A DNA stretch of 64,000 nt, from contig NZ_JAPZTZ010000022.1 of assembly GCF_027532945.1 (NCBI RefSeq), positions 1 through 64,000 on the forward strand, given 5' to 3'. The position numbers and the translations under genes are program-made. Of the stretch, positions 1 through 8,720 are shown in pieces; position 1 is the first letter of the stretch, and each line of letters begins with the position of its first letter. The stretch is from Phreatobacter sp. (lineage in GTDB: Bacteria > Pseudomonadota > Alphaproteobacteria > Rhizobiales > Phreatobacteraceae). The notes under the pieces are model-generated. The model had not been told where the DNA came from. It made no database searches and was given only the letters and a program-made list of their open reading frames with translations.

Positions 1-137
1 CGCGGCCAAAACCCTGCGACGAAGATCAAACGAAAGCGAAGCTGCCATCCCTGCTGGCCTCCGCCCAGCAGGAAGCTTGAATCAGATCGTCACCGATTTG
101 GGAATCTCGAACGATTCAGCCAGGACGATTCCGGCTC
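1..137. other. Foreign-looking flank of the truncated transporter
   Basis: This stretch does not code for the missing part of the transporter. Frame 3 ends at a TGA at 78-80 after a short polar tail (ending LLASAQQEA), which could be the end of another gene. Right after it are inverted TGAATC/GATTCA hexamers (about 77-118). Short inverted ends next to a gene end would fit the right end of an insertion element, but no transposase is visible in the window. Confidence 0.3.
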
Positions 138-688
138 TAGCCTGGATCTTCCTCGGTGAGAGGCTCGACCGGCTGCGGCTGCTGGCGCTGGTGGTGGGTC
201 TCACGGGCATCGCCGTGCTGGCCGCTCCGGTCTTCACCGGCGGCATCAATCCGCTCGGCATCCTCTTTCCGATGATCGCGGCGGTGAGCTGGGCTGCGGG
301 GTCGGTCTACCAGAAGTCGCACCCGATCGAGGCGGACCGGGTGACCATGACCGGCTACCAGCTGCTGCTCGCGTCCGCCATTTCCGCGGTCGGCTTCGCG
401 GTGAGCGGCGAGATCCTGCCGACGCAGCTGTCGCCGCGGGTGGCCTGGGCCATCGCCTATCACGTGATCGGGGCGACCGCGATGGCCTACTGGCTGTGGT
501 TCACGCTGCTCAACCGGGTGTCGGTCGGGGCGGCATCGCTCACCACCTTCGCCATTCCGGTGGTCGGGGTGATCGGAGCGATGGTGCTGGTCGGCGAACG
601 GCCAAGCCTTGCCGACTATGCCGGCTTCGCCGCGGTCATTGCCGCCGCGGGGATCGCCATGTGGGCCGCCCGGCCGAAGCCGGGCTGA
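77..688 (+). pseudogene. EamA/DMT family transporter, 5'-truncated remnant
   Basis: The reading frame encodes the C-terminal half of an EamA (drug/metabolite transporter) permease. From the residues ALAWIFLGERL onward there are about five hydrophobic helices ending in MWAARPKPG. An intact DMT protein has ten helices in two EamA repeats (about 300 residues); here the first repeat is absent. The frame is open back to position 2, but the residues before about position 138 are polar, not membrane-like, and do not resemble this family. The join therefore looks like a deletion, insertion or assembly junction rather than a natural start. The TTG at 77 is only the first possible start codon. Probably non-functional. 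Confidence 0.7.
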
Positions 689-711
689 CCGCTGTCGGAG
701 AGGCCGGGGCC

Positions 712-957
712 TCAGGCCATGCCGAGGGCCTGCAGGTAGAGCTCGAGGATTGCCTCCTGCTCCATGCGCTCATCGCGGTCCTGCTTGCGCAGCGAAATGA
801 TCTTGCGCAGCACCTTGGTGTCGAAGCCGTTGGCCTTGGCCTCGCCGTAGACGTCCTTGATGTCGTCCGACAGCGCCTTCTTCTCCTCCTCGAGCCGCTC
901 GATGCGCTCGATGATGGACTTCAGCTGATCGGCGGCGACGCTCTGGGTATCGGCCAT
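712..957 (-). CDS. gapR: GapR family nucleoid-associated protein (DUF2312)
   Basis: The 81-residue product matches the DUF2312/GapR family over its whole length: a short N-terminal stretch, a long charged coiled-coil segment ([18 protein letters not shown]) and a C-terminal helical part ([11 protein letters not shown]). In Caulobacter GapR is a small abundant protein that binds overtwisted, AT-rich DNA ahead of replication and transcription and supports chromosome replication and cell-cycle progression. That role is family knowledge; the sequence shows only the family fold. The ATG start is preceded by an AG-rich stretch on the minus strand. It is divergent from the EamA transporter at 1092 and convergent with the transporter remnant. 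It is one of four cell-cycle regulators in this window (with trcR, chpT and ctrA). Confidence 0.93.
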   Translation of the reverse strand: MADTQSVAADQLKSIIERIERLEEEKKALSDDIKDVYGEAKANGFDTKVLRKIISLRKQDRDERMEQEAILELYLQALGMA

Positions 958-1091
958 GCCCTGCTCCGGATCGGGTGGGTGAACGGGAGCCGCACTGGTT
1001 CGCGAATTCAGCCCGCCGGGTCAAGCCGCGGAGCGCTTGTCCACAGGCCCGGCCCTGCCTATGGATCGGCGACCCGCTTGGCCAAGGCCCC

Positions 1092-2000
1092 ATGACCGCA
1101 CCGCCGTCCCCGTCCCCAACCCCCGCATCCGCGCCTGCCGCGGTGCCTGTCTCCCGCGCCGGTGCCTATCTGGCACTGGCCGCGGGCGCTATCGCGCTCG
1201 GCATCTCGCCGGTCTTCGTGCGCCTTGCCGATGTCGGCCCCTTCGCCTCGGCCTTCTGGCGGGCGCTGCTGGCGCTGCCCGTGCTGTTCCTGTGGATGCG
1301 GATCGAGGATCGCGGCCGAGCGGACCGTCCCGGCCCGACGCTTGCCATCGGCCTCGCCGGCCTGTTCTTCGCCGGCGACCTGTTCTTCTGGCACCTGTCC
1401 ATCCTCAATACGACCATCGCCAACTCCACCTTCCTCGCCACGACGGCGCCGGTCTGGGTGATCCTGGTGGCCTGGCTGTGGTTCCGCGACCGCATCTCGG
1501 GATCGACAGTGGCTGGCCTCGCCCTGTGCCTCGCGGGCGGCGCGGCGCTGCTCGGCGACAGCCTGCAGGTCGATCGCAGCCGTCTCGTCGGCGACGCCTA
1601 TGGCCTCGCCACCGGCGTGTTCTTCGGCCTTTATTTCCACGCGGTGCGCGCCGGGCGCGCCACCCATGGCGCAGCGCGGCTGACCTTCCAGTCCAGCGCC
1701 GTGACGGCGGCAGTGCTCTTCGTCATCGCCATGGCGCTGGAGCCGCGCCTCCTGCCGCAGACGATGCAGGGCTGGCTCGCGGTGCTGGCGCTGGGCATGC
1801 TGACCCATGCGGCGGGGCAGGGGCTTCTGTCGGTGGCGCTCGGGACGCTGCCCACCGTCTTCTCCTCCCTCGTCATCTTCATCGAGGCGGTGATCGCCGC
1901 CGTTTTCGCCTGGGCAGTGCTGGGCGAGGCGCTGACCCTCACCCAGGTCGCCGGCGGGGCCTCGATCATGCTCGGCATCTGGGTGGCGCGGCCGCGATGA
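1092..2000 (+). CDS. DMT superfamily transporter (EamA)
   Basis: An intact inner-membrane permease of 302 residues with two EamA repeats (roughly residues 20-150 and 160-300) and ten predicted helices. Helix 1 begins at YLALAAGAIALGI and the last helix contains QVAGGASIMLGIWVA. EamA proteins export or import small metabolites; the substrate cannot be told from sequence. The frame is open upstream to 975, but ATG 1092 gives a normal short N-terminus, and the residues before it are polar and Arg/Pro-rich, as expected of non-coding sequence. It stands alone between gapR and the DUF1036 gene. Length and helix count are normal for the family, unlike the remnant at 77-688. Confidence 0.92.
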   Translation: MTAPPSPSPTPASAPAAVPVSRAGAYLALAAGAIALGISPVFVRLADVGPFASAFWRALLALPVLFLWMRIEDRGRADRPGPTLAIGLAGLFFAGDLFFWHLSILNTTIANSTFLATTAPVWVILVAWLWFRDRISGSTVAGLALCLAGGAALLGDSLQVDRSRLVGDAYGLATGVFFGLYFHAVRAGRATHGAARLTFQSSAVTAAVLFVIAMALEPRLLPQTMQGWLAVLALGMLTHAAGQGLLSVALGTLPTVFSSLVIFIEAVIAAVFAWAVLGEALTLTQVAGGASIMLGIWVARPR

Positions 2001-2119
2001 AGCGCCTTGCCGCCCTCCCGTCGGCTTTCTCTCCGCTGGTCGGGAAGGGCGGGAGCGGGCTTCGTTGACAGGCTCTGCGGTATCAAGGAAAAGCCAAAGA
2101 GGTGGACCACAAGGCGCCG

Positions 2120-2731
2120 ATGACTCGCACCCCTTTCCGTGGACTTGCGCTTCTTCTCGGGCTTCTCGCGGGCGGCTTCTGGCTCGCCGGAACGACGCCG
2201 GCCAGTGCCGACCTGAGGCTCTGCAATTCCACCGGTAGCCGCGTCGGCGCCGCCATCGGCTACAAGGATGGCGAGGGCTGGACCACCGAGGGCTGGTGGA
2301 ACATCCCGCCGCGCTCCTGCGAGATCATCCTGCGAGGGCCGCTGGTCGCGCGCTTCTACTATCTCTACGCCGTCGACTACGATCAGGGCGGCGAGTGGTC
2401 GGGCCGGGCCTTCATGTGCTCGCGCGACAAGGAGTTCACCATCCGCGGCATCGAGCAGTGCCTCGCCCGCGGCTATGACCGCCTCGGCTTCTTCGAGGTC
2501 GACACCCAGGACCAGCGGCAGTGGACGGTGCAACTGACCGATGAGGGCCAACGGCCGCAGGCGCAGCCGCCCATGGCCTCGCCGGGACAGCCGCCGACGC
2601 CGCAGCGCCGTCCCGACGCTGTGCCCGCCGCCACTCCGGGTCGGCCGACGCCCTTGCCCAACGCCCCCGCAGGGTCGGCCGGCTCCGGTGCTGTTCAGGG
2701 CGGCGTGCCGGCCTTCACCGCGCCGCGCTGA
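2120..2731 (+). CDS. Exported DUF1036 domain protein
   Basis: The 203-residue product has a typical Sec signal peptide (MTRTPF, a hydrophobic Leu/Gly core, cleavage near PASA-D) followed by a DUF1036 domain with LRLCNSTGSRVGAAIGYKD, the aromatic GWWNIPP segment and several Cys (LCN, RSC, FMCSR, EQC) that could form disulfides in the periplasm. From about residue 150 the tail is rich in Pro, Gln and Ala and probably disordered. The family is widespread in alphaproteobacteria; its function is unknown. A GTG at 2102 in the same frame could add six residues; ATG 2120 gives the better signal peptide. It stands alone on the plus strand. Confidence 0.88.
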   Translation: MTRTPFRGLALLLGLLAGGFWLAGTTPASADLRLCNSTGSRVGAAIGYKDGEGWTTEGWWNIPPRSCEIILRGPLVARFYYLYAVDYDQGGEWSGRAFMCSRDKEFTIRGIEQCLARGYDRLGFFEVDTQDQRQWTVQLTDEGQRPQAQPPMASPGQPPTPQRRPDAVPAATPGRPTPLPNAPAGSAGSGAVQGGVPAFTAPR

Positions 2732-2741
2732 TGCGACCGCC

Positions 2742-2777
2742 GAGTGCGTTGCAAGACCTGAGTGCGTTGCAAGACCT
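2742..2777 (+). repeat. 18-bp unit repeated twice in tandem
   Basis: GAGTGCGTTGCAAGACCT occurs at 2742-2759 and again, identically, at 2760-2777, in the gap between the DUF1036 gene and the oxidase subunit IV gene. No function is evident; it looks like a recent slippage duplication. Confidence 0.9.
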
Positions 2778-2832
2778 GCCGCCTTGCGCTACGCGTCATT
2801 CCATACCGGGCTGGCTTGCAGGGAGTTGAACC

Positions 2833-2979
2833 ATGGCCTCCGAACCGCGCGTCGACGGCACCGCTCCGATGGACTACGCCGAACACGAGCGCACCTATGA
2901 CTTTTTCGTCGGAATGACCAAGTGGGGCACGATCTCCCTGGTCATCCTGATGATCCTCATGGCGATCTTCCTGCTCTGA
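2833..2979 (+). CDS. aa3-type cytochrome c oxidase subunit IV
   Basis: A 48-residue membrane microprotein. It has a polar N-terminus with MDYAEHERTYDFFVGMTKWG, typical of the bacterial aa3 oxidase subunit IV family (COX4_pro_2), and one C-terminal transmembrane helix (ISLVILMILMAIFLL). In Paracoccus and Rhodobacter this subunit is a single helix bound to the oxidase, and it is not needed for catalysis. The ATG follows GGGAGTTGAACC, a usable ribosome-binding site. It sits just upstream of the pnt genes and may share their promoter region, although 115 nt separate them. The oxidase's catalytic subunits are not in this window. Confidence 0.93.
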   Translation: MASEPRVDGTAPMDYAEHERTYDFFVGMTKWGTISLVILMILMAIFLL

Positions 2980-3094
2980 CAGGACGGGTCCTAACGGACC
3001 TCGGGCACCCGCCGTCGAGGGGCGGCGGGATGTCTGCGAAGCGACAAAAATCCCCTCGACAGCGCCCGTCCAGGGTGGAGCGGAGGAGCATTCA

Positions 3095-4306
3095 ATGCGG
3101 ATCGCTATCCCCAGGGAGACGGAGGCGGGTGAACCGCGCGTCGCCGGTACTCCCGATACGGTGAAGCGCCTGAAGGGCCTCGGTGCGGACCTCGTGGTCG
3201 AGCCCGGTGCAGGCCTCGCCGCAGGCATCACCGATGCCGATTTCGAGGCCGCTGGTGCCTCGCTCGCGGCGGACGCCGTGGCCGGCGCCGACGTGGTGCT
3301 GAAGGTGCGTCGTCCCTCGACCGCCGAGCTCAAGGCCTACAAGGCCGGCGCCGTCGTCCTCGCCACCATGGATCCCTATGGCAATGAGGCGGCTCTCGTC
3401 GCCATGGCGAAAGCCGGCGTGTCCGCCTTCGCCATGGAGTTGATGCCGCGCATCACCCGCGCCCAGGTCATGGACGTGCTGTCGAGCCAGGCGAACCTTG
3501 CCGGCTACCGCGCCGTCATCGACGCTTCGTCCGAGTTCGGCCGCGCCCTGCCGATGATGATGACCGCCGCCGGCACCGTGCCGGCCGCCAAGATCTTCGT
3601 GATGGGCGCCGGCGTCGCCGGCCTCCAGGCCATCGCCACCGCCCGCCGCCTCGGTGCGGTGGTGACCGCCACCGATGTGCGTCCCGCCGCCAAGGAGCAG
3701 GTGGAGAGCCTCGGTGCCAAGTTCGTCGCGGTGATGGACGAGGAGTTCAAGCAGGCCGAGACCGCGGCCGGCTACGCCAAGCCGATGTCGGCGGAGTACC
3801 AGGCCAAGCAGGCCGCCCTCGTCGCCGAGCACATCGCCAAGCAGGACATCGTCATCACCACGGCGCTGATTCCCGGCCGTGCCGCGCCGCGCCTCGTTAC
3901 CGCTGCCATGGTGGCCTCGATGAAGCCCGGCTCCGTGCTTGTCGACCTCGCGGTCGAGCGCGGCGGCAATGTCGAGGGCGCCAAGTCCGGCGAGGTCGTG
4001 GTGACGGCGAATGGTGTGAAGATTGTCGGCCACGCCAATGTGCCCGGCCGCCTCGCTGCCACTTCCTCCTCGCTTTACGCCAAGAACCTCTTCGCCTTCC
4101 TTGAGATCATGATCGACAAGGCGACGAAATCGGTGGTCGTGCCGTGGGAGGACGAGCTCGTGAAGGCGACGCTTCTCACCCGCGACGGCGCCGTCGTGCA
4201 TCCGAGCTTCGCCGAAGCCGCCGCCGCGCTGCCCGCGGAAGCGCCTGCCGCGAGCGAGGCACCGGCCAAGCCCAAGGCCGCGCCGAAGAAGTCCACCAAG
4301 GCCTGA
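3095..4306 (+). CDS. pntAA: NAD(P) transhydrogenase subunit alpha 1 (PntAA)
   Basis: 403 residues. This is the soluble NAD(H)-binding domain I of proton-translocating transhydrogenase, which transfers hydride from NADH to NADP+ using the proton gradient and supplies NADPH. The start [20 protein letters not shown] is diagnostic of the alanine dehydrogenase/PNT N-terminal domain. A Rossmann glycine motif ([17 protein letters not shown]) lies near residue 171, followed by TDVRP. The C-terminal tail is Ala/Pro/Lys-rich. As in many alphaproteobacteria the alpha chain is split, and the membrane part is encoded by the next gene 13 nt downstream. The ATG follows GGAGGAG. It is the first gene of the pntAA-pntAB-pntB operon. 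Confidence 0.96.
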   Translation: MRIAIPRETEAGEPRVAGTPDTVKRLKGLGADLVVEPGAGLAAGITDADFEAAGASLAADAVAGADVVLKVRRPSTAELKAYKAGAVVLATMDPYGNEAALVAMAKAGVSAFAMELMPRITRAQVMDVLSSQANLAGYRAVIDASSEFGRALPMMMTAAGTVPAAKIFVMGAGVAGLQAIATARRLGAVVTATDVRPAAKEQVESLGAKFVAVMDEEFKQAETAAGYAKPMSAEYQAKQAALVAEHIAKQDIVITTALIPGRAAPRLVTAAMVASMKPGSVLVDLAVERGGNVEGAKSGEVVVTANGVKIVGHANVPGRLAATSSSLYAKNLFAFLEIMIDKATKSVVVPWEDELVKATLLTRDGAVVHPSFAEAAAALPAEAPAASEAPAKPKAAPKKSTKA

Positions 4307-4319
4307 TCCGAGGGAACGC

Positions 4320-4802
4320 ATGACGACGCTCACGCCAGACCAGGCCCTCGAACGGGCCCGCAGCGCCGCTGAAGCCGCGCGCATCGCCGCCGAACAGGCT
4401 CGCCTCGCCGCCGACCAGGCCACCGCCATGGCGGACCAGGTGGCGACCGTGGCCGGCGCCGCGGTTCATTCCGCGACCGGCGGGGCCATCGACCCCACCG
4501 TCTTCCGGCTCACCATTTTCGCGCTCGCCGTCTTCGTCGGCTACTACGTGGTCTGGTCGGTGACCCCCGCCCTCCACACGCCGCTGATGTCGGTGACCAA
4601 CGCCATCTCCTCGGTCATCGTCGTCGGTGCCCTGCTCGCCGTCGGCGTTCAGGTCATGGACAGCGGCACGCTGCTGGCGCGCATCTTCGGTTTCATCGCC
4701 CTGGTCCTGGCGGCGATCAACATCTTCGGCGGCTTCCTGGTCACGCAGCGCATGCTCGCGATGTACAAGGCCAAGGACAAGCCAGCGGCGAACAAGGGCT
4801 GA
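4320..4802 (+). CDS. pntAB: NAD(P) transhydrogenase subunit alpha 2 (PntAB)
   Basis: 160 residues. This is the membrane part of the transhydrogenase alpha chain, part of the proton channel (domain II). After about 55 Ala-rich, helix-forming residues (repeats of the [18 protein letters not shown] type) there are four hydrophobic helices, from [20 protein letters not shown] to [17 protein letters not shown]. The last segment ([11 protein letters not shown]) is highly conserved in the family. The Ala-rich N-terminus probably forms an amphipathic or coiled-coil extension; such extensions vary between species. The gene ends 4 nt before pntB, so translation is likely coupled. Confidence 0.95.
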   Translation: MTTLTPDQALERARSAAEAARIAAEQARLAADQATAMADQVATVAGAAVHSATGGAIDPTVFRLTIFALAVFVGYYVVWSVTPALHTPLMSVTNAISSVIVVGALLAVGVQVMDSGTLLARIFGFIALVLAAINIFGGFLVTQRMLAMYKAKDKPAANKG

Positions 4803-4806
4803 ACCG

Positions 4807-6210
4807 ATGTCAGCGAACCTCGCAGCCCTCCTCTACCTCGTCGCAGGCGTCCTGTTCATCCTGAGCTTGCGCGGCCTGTCCAGTCCGTCCACGTCGCGTC
4901 AGGGCAACCTGATGGGCATGATCGGCATGACCATCGCCGTGCTCACCACGCTGGCCTATGCCCGCCCCGCGGGGATCGGCGCCTGGATCCTCGTGCTTGC
5001 CGGCCTTGGCATCGGCGGCGGCATCGGTGCCGTCATCGCCCGCCGGGTCCCGATGACCTCCATGCCGCAGCTGGTTGCCGCCTTCCACTCGGGCGTCGGC
5101 CTCGCGGCGGTCTTTGTCGCGGCGGCGGCGCTCTATGCACCGACGGCCTTTGACATCGGCACCCGCGGCACGATCAAGGCGCTGTCGCTGTTCGAGATGG
5201 GCCTTGGCGTTGCCATCGGCGCCATTACCTTCACCGGCTCGGTCATTGCCTTCCTGAAGCTCGACGGGCGGATGAGCGGCAAGCCGATCCTGCTGCCGCA
5301 GCGCCACCTCATCAACATCGCGCTGGGCGCGGCCATCGTGCTGCTGCTGATCATCTTCATGCGCACGGAGAGCACGCTCGCCTTCTGGCTGATCGTCATC
5401 CTCTCCTTCGTCATCGGCGTGACGCTGATCATCCCGATCGGCGGCGCGGACATGCCGGTCGTCGTGTCGATGCTCAACTCCTATTCGGGCTGGGCTGCGG
5501 CAGGCATCGGCTTCACGCTCGGCAACACGGCGCTGATCATCACCGGCGCGCTGGTCGGCTCCTCGGGCGCGATCCTGTCCTACATCATGTGCAAGGCGAT
5601 GAACCGCTCCTTCATCTCCGTGATCCTTGGCGGCTTCGGCGGCGAGGATGCGGCGGCGGGCGCTTCCGCCGAGGCGCGGCCTTTCAAGGCGGGCTCCGCC
5701 GAGGACGCGGCCTACATCATGAAGAACGCCCAGAAGGTCATCATCGTGCCGGGCTATGGCATGGCGGTGGCCCAGGCCCAGCATGCGCTGCGCGAGATGG
5801 CCGACCTCCTCAAGAAGGAGGGCGTCGAGGTGAAATACGCCATCCATCCGGTTGCGGGCCGCATGCCCGGGCACATGAACGTGCTGCTGGCGGAAGCCAA
5901 TGTACCCTATGACGAGGTCTTCGAGCTCGAGGATATCAACTCGGAATTCGCACAGGCCGACGTCGCCTTCGTCATCGGCGCCAATGACGTCACCAACCCT
6001 GCGGCGAAGACCGACAAGACCTCGCCGATCTACGGCATGCCGGTCCTCGACGTGGAGAAGGCGGGGAACATCCTCTTCGTGAAGCGCGGCATGGGCGGCG
6101 TCGGCTATGCCGGCATCGACAACGAGGTGTTCTACCGCGACAACACCATGATGCTGCTCGCCGACGCCAAGAAGATGGTCGAGAGCATCGTCAAGGCGCT
6201 GGCGCACTGA
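4807..6210 (+). CDS. pntB: NAD(P) transhydrogenase subunit beta (PntB)
   Basis: 467 residues, normal for PntB. It has about nine transmembrane helices (residues 5-270, including the polar channel segment GGADMPVVVSMLNSYSGWAAA) followed by the NADP(H)-binding domain III, with VPGYGMAVAQAQHAL, the HPVAGRMPGHMNVLLAEA motif, GANDVTNPAA and KRGMGGVGYAG. It completes the proton channel and binds NADP(H). The frame is open upstream inside pntAB, but the ATG at 4807, just after the pntAB stop, gives the conserved start MSANLAALLYL. It is the last gene of the operon. No clear terminator hairpin was found directly after it. Confidence 0.96.
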   Translation: MSANLAALLYLVAGVLFILSLRGLSSPSTSRQGNLMGMIGMTIAVLTTLAYARPAGIGAWILVLAGLGIGGGIGAVIARRVPMTSMPQLVAAFHSGVGLAAVFVAAAALYAPTAFDIGTRGTIKALSLFEMGLGVAIGAITFTGSVIAFLKLDGRMSGKPILLPQRHLINIALGAAIVLLLIIFMRTESTLAFWLIVILSFVIGVTLIIPIGGADMPVVVSMLNSYSGWAAAGIGFTLGNTALIITGALVGSSGAILSYIMCKAMNRSFISVILGGFGGEDAAAGASAEARPFKAGSAEDAAYIMKNAQKVIIVPGYGMAVAQAQHALREMADLLKKEGVEVKYAIHPVAGRMPGHMNVLLAEANVPYDEVFELEDINSEFAQADVAFVIGANDVTNPAAKTDKTSPIYGMPVLDVEKAGNILFVKRGMGGVGYAGIDNEVFYRDNTMMLLADAKKMVESIVKALAH

Positions 6211-6293
6211 GCCACCTTTCGGGGCCACAGCGTCGCATCGGATAAGCAGGGGCGGGGCCATGGGCTCCGCCTCGTCGTTTTGAGGAGGACGAC

Positions 6294-6581
6294 ATGCTGT
6301 TCATGGTCATCGAACGCTTCCCGAACTGTGATCCGGTGCCGATCTATCGCCGGGTCCGTGATTCCGGCCGTTCGCTCCCCGAGGGGCTCACCTATGTCGG
6401 CAGCTGGATCGAGCCGAATTTCGACCGCTGCTTCCAGCTGATGGAGTGCGACGACGCCCGGCTGCTGCAGGAATGGGTGCTGTCCTGGCGGGGCTCGGGC
6501 GTGACCTTCGAGATCGTGCCGGTGGTGTCCAGCGACCAGACGCGGGCCGTCGTTGCGCCGCACCTGGACCGACAGCCATGA
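6294..6581 (+). CDS. DUF3303 family protein
   Basis: 95 residues. The start MLFMVIERF and the central YVGSWIE and CFQLMECDDARLLQEWVLSW segments match the DUF3303 family: small cytoplasmic proteins with a ferredoxin-like (dimeric alpha-beta barrel) pattern and unknown function. A strong GAGGAGG ribosome-binding site lies before the ATG. The stop codon overlaps the start of the next gene (ATGA), so the two are translationally coupled. Confidence 0.87.
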   Translation: MLFMVIERFPNCDPVPIYRRVRDSGRSLPEGLTYVGSWIEPNFDRCFQLMECDDARLLQEWVLSWRGSGVTFEIVPVVSSDQTRAVVAPHLDRQP

Positions 6582-7057
6582 GCCTTGTCATCCGTGCCTA
6601 CGAGCCTGCCGACCGCGCGGCGGTTGTCGATCTCGTCCACCAGCTCAACCTCTTCGAGGACGGCATCTCGGCCGACCGGGCGCGGGACGTGAAGGCAGCG
6701 GCCACCTGTCTCGATGCCGACCTCGCAAGGGTCGCGCGGGATGGCGGGGCGGTGGTGGTGGCGGCCGATGGCGACGAGGTCATCGCCATGATGTGCTTCG
6801 TGCTGGAGCAGCCGCAGCCCTATCTCAAGGCCGAGATTGCTCGGGTCGCCTGGGTGTCCGAACTCGTGGTGGACGAGCGGCACCGCGGGCAGGGGATCGG
6901 CACCGCGCTCCTGGAGGAGGCCGAGCGGCTCGCCCGCGCCCATGGCGTCTCCCGGCTGATGATCGGGGCGATCGTCGGCAACCACGTGGCGCGCAAGGCC
7001 TATGAGCGCTTCGGCTTCCGCCCGGCGGTGGTGGAGCTGGCGAAGGATCTGGAGTGA
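6578..7057 (+). CDS. GNAT family N-acetyltransferase
   Basis: 159 residues with the GNAT fold: the N-terminal strand-helix MSLVIRAYEPADRAAVVDLVHQL, the strand WVSELVVDERHRGQGIG with the acetyl-CoA pyrophosphate-binding motif (RGQGIGTALL, near residue 105), and the late NHVARKAYERFGFRP motif. GNAT enzymes transfer acetyl groups from acetyl-CoA to amines; the substrate is not predictable here. The start is fixed by the ATGA overlap with the DUF3303 gene. No antitoxin-like partner is present, so a GNAT toxin is unlikely. Confidence 0.9.
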   Translation: MSLVIRAYEPADRAAVVDLVHQLNLFEDGISADRARDVKAAATCLDADLARVARDGGAVVVAADGDEVIAMMCFVLEQPQPYLKAEIARVAWVSELVVDERHRGQGIGTALLEEAERLARAHGVSRLMIGAIVGNHVARKAYERFGFRPAVVELAKDLE

Positions 7058-7097
7058 GGTACGCGGTCGCCCGCAGGCAAAACCCTGTTCCGCCTGC

Positions 7098-7979
7098 TCA
7101 GTTGAACAGGCGATAGGTCTGGCCGGCGCGGCCGCCGAGGCGGTTGAAGCCCTCGCGTGCACCGGGATTGTTCTCCTCGATGCTGATCGCCTTGGTGTAG
7201 GAGCCGAGCGCCCGCTCATTGTCGCCGGTGCGCTCCAGCGCCTGGCCACGGGCGACCCACAGGTCGGCATTGCGCTGTTCGAACTGCACCGCCTCGTTGA
7301 AATCGTCGAGGGCGGACTTGGCATCGTTGAGGGCGAGATAGCTGAGGCCGCGGCCGTAATAGGGCTCGGCATTGTTCGGGGCGAGGCCGAGGGCCGTGGT
7401 GAAGTCCTCCACCGCCTGGCGGTGGTTGCCCTGGGCCGCCCAGACGAGAGCCCGGTTGTGATAGGCCTGCGCATCCGAGCCGTTGATCTGGATGGCGCGG
7501 TTATAATCCGACAGGGCCTCGCCCTGGCGGTTCTGGGCGCGATAGATGTTGCCGCGGCCGACATAGGCCGCCGCGTAGTTCTGGTCGGCTGTGATGGCAC
7601 GGTTGTAGTCGGCCAGCGCCTGGTCGAGCCGGCCCATGCGGCGATGCACGAGGGCGCGGTTGGCGAGCGCCTGGGCGTAGTTCGGATCGATCTGGATGGC
7701 GCGGGAGAAGTCCGCCAGCGCCTCGGCGTTGCGGCCGGTGCGGGCGAGAACGGTGCCGCGCATGTTGAAGGCCTGGGGATCGTTGGGATTGCGCTGCACC
7801 ACCTCGCCGAGGGAGGCGAGATTGGTGGTGGAGCCGATATAGCTCGACTCGGCGTCGTCGCCGCCGGTGGTCGAGCCGGGGGAGGTGACGCCGCTGGTGG
7901 CGCTGCAGCCGCCGAGGGCAATGGCCGCGGCCAGGAGCAGGAGGCGCGGCGCGGTCAGTCGGTCTGTCCGTGCGGCCAT
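7098..7979 (-). CDS. Tetratricopeptide repeat lipoprotein
   Basis: 293 residues from the chosen start. The N-terminus is a lipoprotein signal peptide with lipobox LGGC (Cys near residue 25), so the mature protein is probably anchored in the outer membrane or periplasmic face. It then carries about six TPR units with the recurrent pattern A..N.G......G....AL.D...AI...P, for example ALADFSRAIQIDPNYAQAL and ALSDYNRAIQINGSDAQAY. TPRs bind partner proteins; similar alphaproteobacterial lipoproteins have no firm function. Alternative ATG starts at 7994 and 8012 would lengthen the signal peptide. It is convergent with the GNAT gene and downstream of rpsU on the same strand. Confidence 0.88.
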   Translation of the reverse strand: MAARTDRLTAPRLLLLAAAIALGGCSATSGVTSPGSTTGGDDAESSYIGSTTNLASLGEVVQRNPNDPQAFNMRGTVLARTGRNAEALADFSRAIQIDPNYAQALANRALVHRRMGRLDQALADYNRAITADQNYAAAYVGRGNIYRAQNRQGEALSDYNRAIQINGSDAQAYHNRALVWAAQGNHRQAVEDFTTALGLAPNNAEPYYGRGLSYLALNDAKSALDDFNEAVQFEQRNADLWVARGQALERTGDNERALGSYTKAISIEENNPGAREGFNRLGGRAGQTYRLFN

Positions 7980-8085
7980 GTCCCTCAGCCCCATCTGCCT
8001 GCGCCCTGTCATTCGCCGTCAGCCCCCGTGGCCCGGCTTCTTGGACCCGTCCCCATCCCGAGGGGCGAGGGTCCGGAAACGAATC

Positions 8086-8113
8086 GGCCCGCGAAGATCG
8101 TGCATCGCGGGCC
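8086..8113 (-). terminator. Hairpin downstream of rpsU
   Basis: GGCCCGCGA (8086-8094) pairs with TCGCGGGCC (8105-8113), a perfect 9-bp stem. Read on the minus strand it follows rpsU by 35 nt and is followed by GATTCGTTT. Likely the rpsU terminator. Confidence 0.6.
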
Positions 8114-8148
8114 TGACGAAATTGCGGCGGAAGGAGAAGGAGGGCGCC

Positions 8149-8397
8149 TCAGCGGGCGCCGGCAGCGGCCCGCGGCTTCACCGGCTTGGCCGGGATCAGA
8201 CCCTCGCGCTGGGCGCGCTTGCGGGCCAGCTTGCGGGCGCGGCGCACGGCCTCCGCCTTCTCGCGGGCCTTCTTCTCGGACGGCTTCTCATAGTGGCCGC
8301 GCAGCTTCATCTCGCGGAAGATGCCTTCACGCTGCATCTTCTTCTTCAGCGCCTTGAGGGCCTGGTCAACATTGTTGTCGCGAACGAGAACCTGCAC
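8149..8397 (-). CDS. rpsU: 30S ribosomal protein S21
   Basis: 82 residues. The N-terminus [20 protein letters not shown] and [19 protein letters not shown] are hallmarks of bS21, a small basic protein of the 30S platform that helps base-pairing of 16S rRNA with the message. The Lys/Arg-rich C-terminal extension (ending PRAAAGAR) is longer than in E. coli (71 residues) but common in alphaproteobacteria. It appears monocistronic, with a hairpin downstream, and is divergent from trcR. Confidence 0.96.
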   Translation of the reverse strand: MQVLVRDNNVDQALKALKKKMQREGIFREMKLRGHYEKPSEKKAREKAEAVRRARKLARKRAQREGLIPAKPVKPRAAAGAR

Positions 8398-8720
8398 GCC
8401 GATGATCCTTCACGTCATCTGTTTCGAGATCGGGCAGGGTTCGCACCACGGTTTGCCGGGTGGCGAGGATGCCCAAAGAGAGAGTGGCGCGTAGCAGAAT
8501 CAAGCGCCTTTGTCCATGGGGATGTGGCCTTCGCCACGATTTTTCACGCCAAGGTTTGCGTCATGGCGGGTAGGCCGTTATATCGAAGGTGATTTCCCGA
8601 TCCTTTGATCGATACGAGGCGGTCGCCTCGGCCCCAGCCCTCCGGGCCGGGGCGGGGGAGGGGTCTACCCTTCTCACAGGCCGCCGCCGCGTTGTCGATC
8701 CTCTTGTGAAGAGGCCCGCC
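8398..8720. promoter_or_regulatory. rpsU/trcR divergent intergenic region
   Basis: No gene is evident in these 323 bp. A possible sigma-70-like element toward trcR is TTTGCG near 8555 with TTATAT at 8578-8583. A GC-rich hairpin-like stretch (GGCCCCAGCCCTCCGGGCCGGGGC, about 8625-8648) lies in the trcR leader. Open frames crossing the region have no supporting start site or conserved pattern. Confidence 0.35.

Noticed and set aside
6578-7057. GNAT toxin-antitoxin pair with the upstream small gene
   Set aside because: The partner is DUF3303, not a ribbon-helix-helix antitoxin, and the GNAT protein resembles ordinary acetyltransferases.
8625-8648. Possible riboswitch or attenuator in the trcR leader
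   Set aside because: Only a GC-rich hairpin; no known riboswitch core or leader peptide.
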